Positions 63,820 to 64,000 of a stretch of 64,000 nucleotides of DNA are shown here, one piece after another. The translations under genes and the position numbers were made by a program. The stretch is from Mucilaginibacter aquariorum (GTDB taxonomy: Bacteria; Bacteroidota; Bacteroidia; Sphingobacteriales; Sphingobacteriaceae). The first letter of the stretch is position 1. Each line of letters begins with the position of its first letter. Location of the stretch: the NCBI RefSeq assembly GCF_024498135.1, contig NZ_JANHOH010000009.1:62001-126000 (forward strand), written 5' to 3'. The notes beneath the pieces are model-generated. The model saw only the letters and a list, made by a program, of their open reading frames with translations, was not told where the DNA came from and ran no database searches.

Positions 63820-64000
63820 ATGTTTGAAAATGATCCGCAGTGATACACAGTTTCTATCTGTAAAGGAGGTCTGTATTCTTGATTGACGCATGCTTGAATC
63901 TCGTTGTTGTTGCCTGTTTAATTGCAGAAATAAGTGTTAGCTACGGCTTCATTGCTTTAGCCGGTAAAACGTAAATTCCTACAGTAATCACCACATGCGG
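63820..64000. other. Right edge, no feature seen
   Basis: The last 181 bases contain no open frame of note and no clear hairpin or repeat. The next gene lies outside the window. Confidence 0.4.

Noticed and set aside
1..64000. CRISPR array, prophage or complete insertion sequence
   Set aside because: No regularly spaced repeats, phage structural genes, or transposase frames were found.

Overview
The window reads as chromosomal DNA from a soil- or plant-associated member of the Bacteroidota, most likely family Sphingobacteriaceae (Mucilaginibacter- or Pedobacter-like). This rests on SusC/SusD pairs, hybrid two-component regulators with AraC-type outputs, lipoprotein signals ending in SCKK-like boxes, A/T-rich translation starts without strong Shine-Dalgarno sequences, and many glycoside hydrolases (GH). 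The genus is inferred from gene style only. No rRNA gene, intact tRNA gene, CRISPR array, phage or complete insertion sequence was seen.

Region 1 (1-2779) holds a Crp/Fnr-type regulator divergent from a small membrane protein, with two palindromic operator candidates between them, and an esterase with a TPR tail.

Region 2 (2935-27834) is a polysaccharide utilisation locus that matches the xyloglucan plan part by part: GH31 alpha-xylosidase, periplasmic-propeller hybrid regulator, SusC, SusD, a surface glycan-binding protein, two GH5 endoglucanases (one with a BACON domain), a GH2 beta-galactosidase, a broken GH3 beta-glucosidase, and an oppositely oriented GH51-GH43 arabinofuranosidase pair. 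The GH31 and GH51 promoters share a long composite operator with identical spacing to the -10 region. Two intrinsic terminators lie inside the main operon.

Region 3 (28255-38770) is a compact leftward operon of unusual content: three AhpD-like carboxymuconolactone decarboxylase paralogues, a TonB-dependent receptor, an MFS transporter, an ASPIC/VCBS-repeat protein, a Spy-like periplasmic protein and a DUF3179 membrane protein. I know of no described system with this set. Region 4 (38977-43413) is an ECF sigma/anti-sigma operon leading into two small envelope proteins and a TonB-receptor-like outer-membrane barrel.

Region 5 (43709-63274) is a fructan locus: SusC, SusD, three GH32 enzymes, a PfkB-type fructokinase, an MFS sugar porter and a hybrid regulator with a periplasmic sugar-binding sensor, like the fructose sensor of Bacteroides. 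It also carries a GH91 (inulin fructotransferase-family) lipoprotein and a GH172 (DUF2961; alpha-fructofuranosidase/difructose dianhydride I family) enzyme. Together these suggest that the organism makes and/or consumes difructose dianhydrides as part of inulin use. This is the most interesting system in the window. A fragment of a NagD-like HAD phosphatase and a perfect 28-base palindrome sit between the regulator and the GH172 gene.
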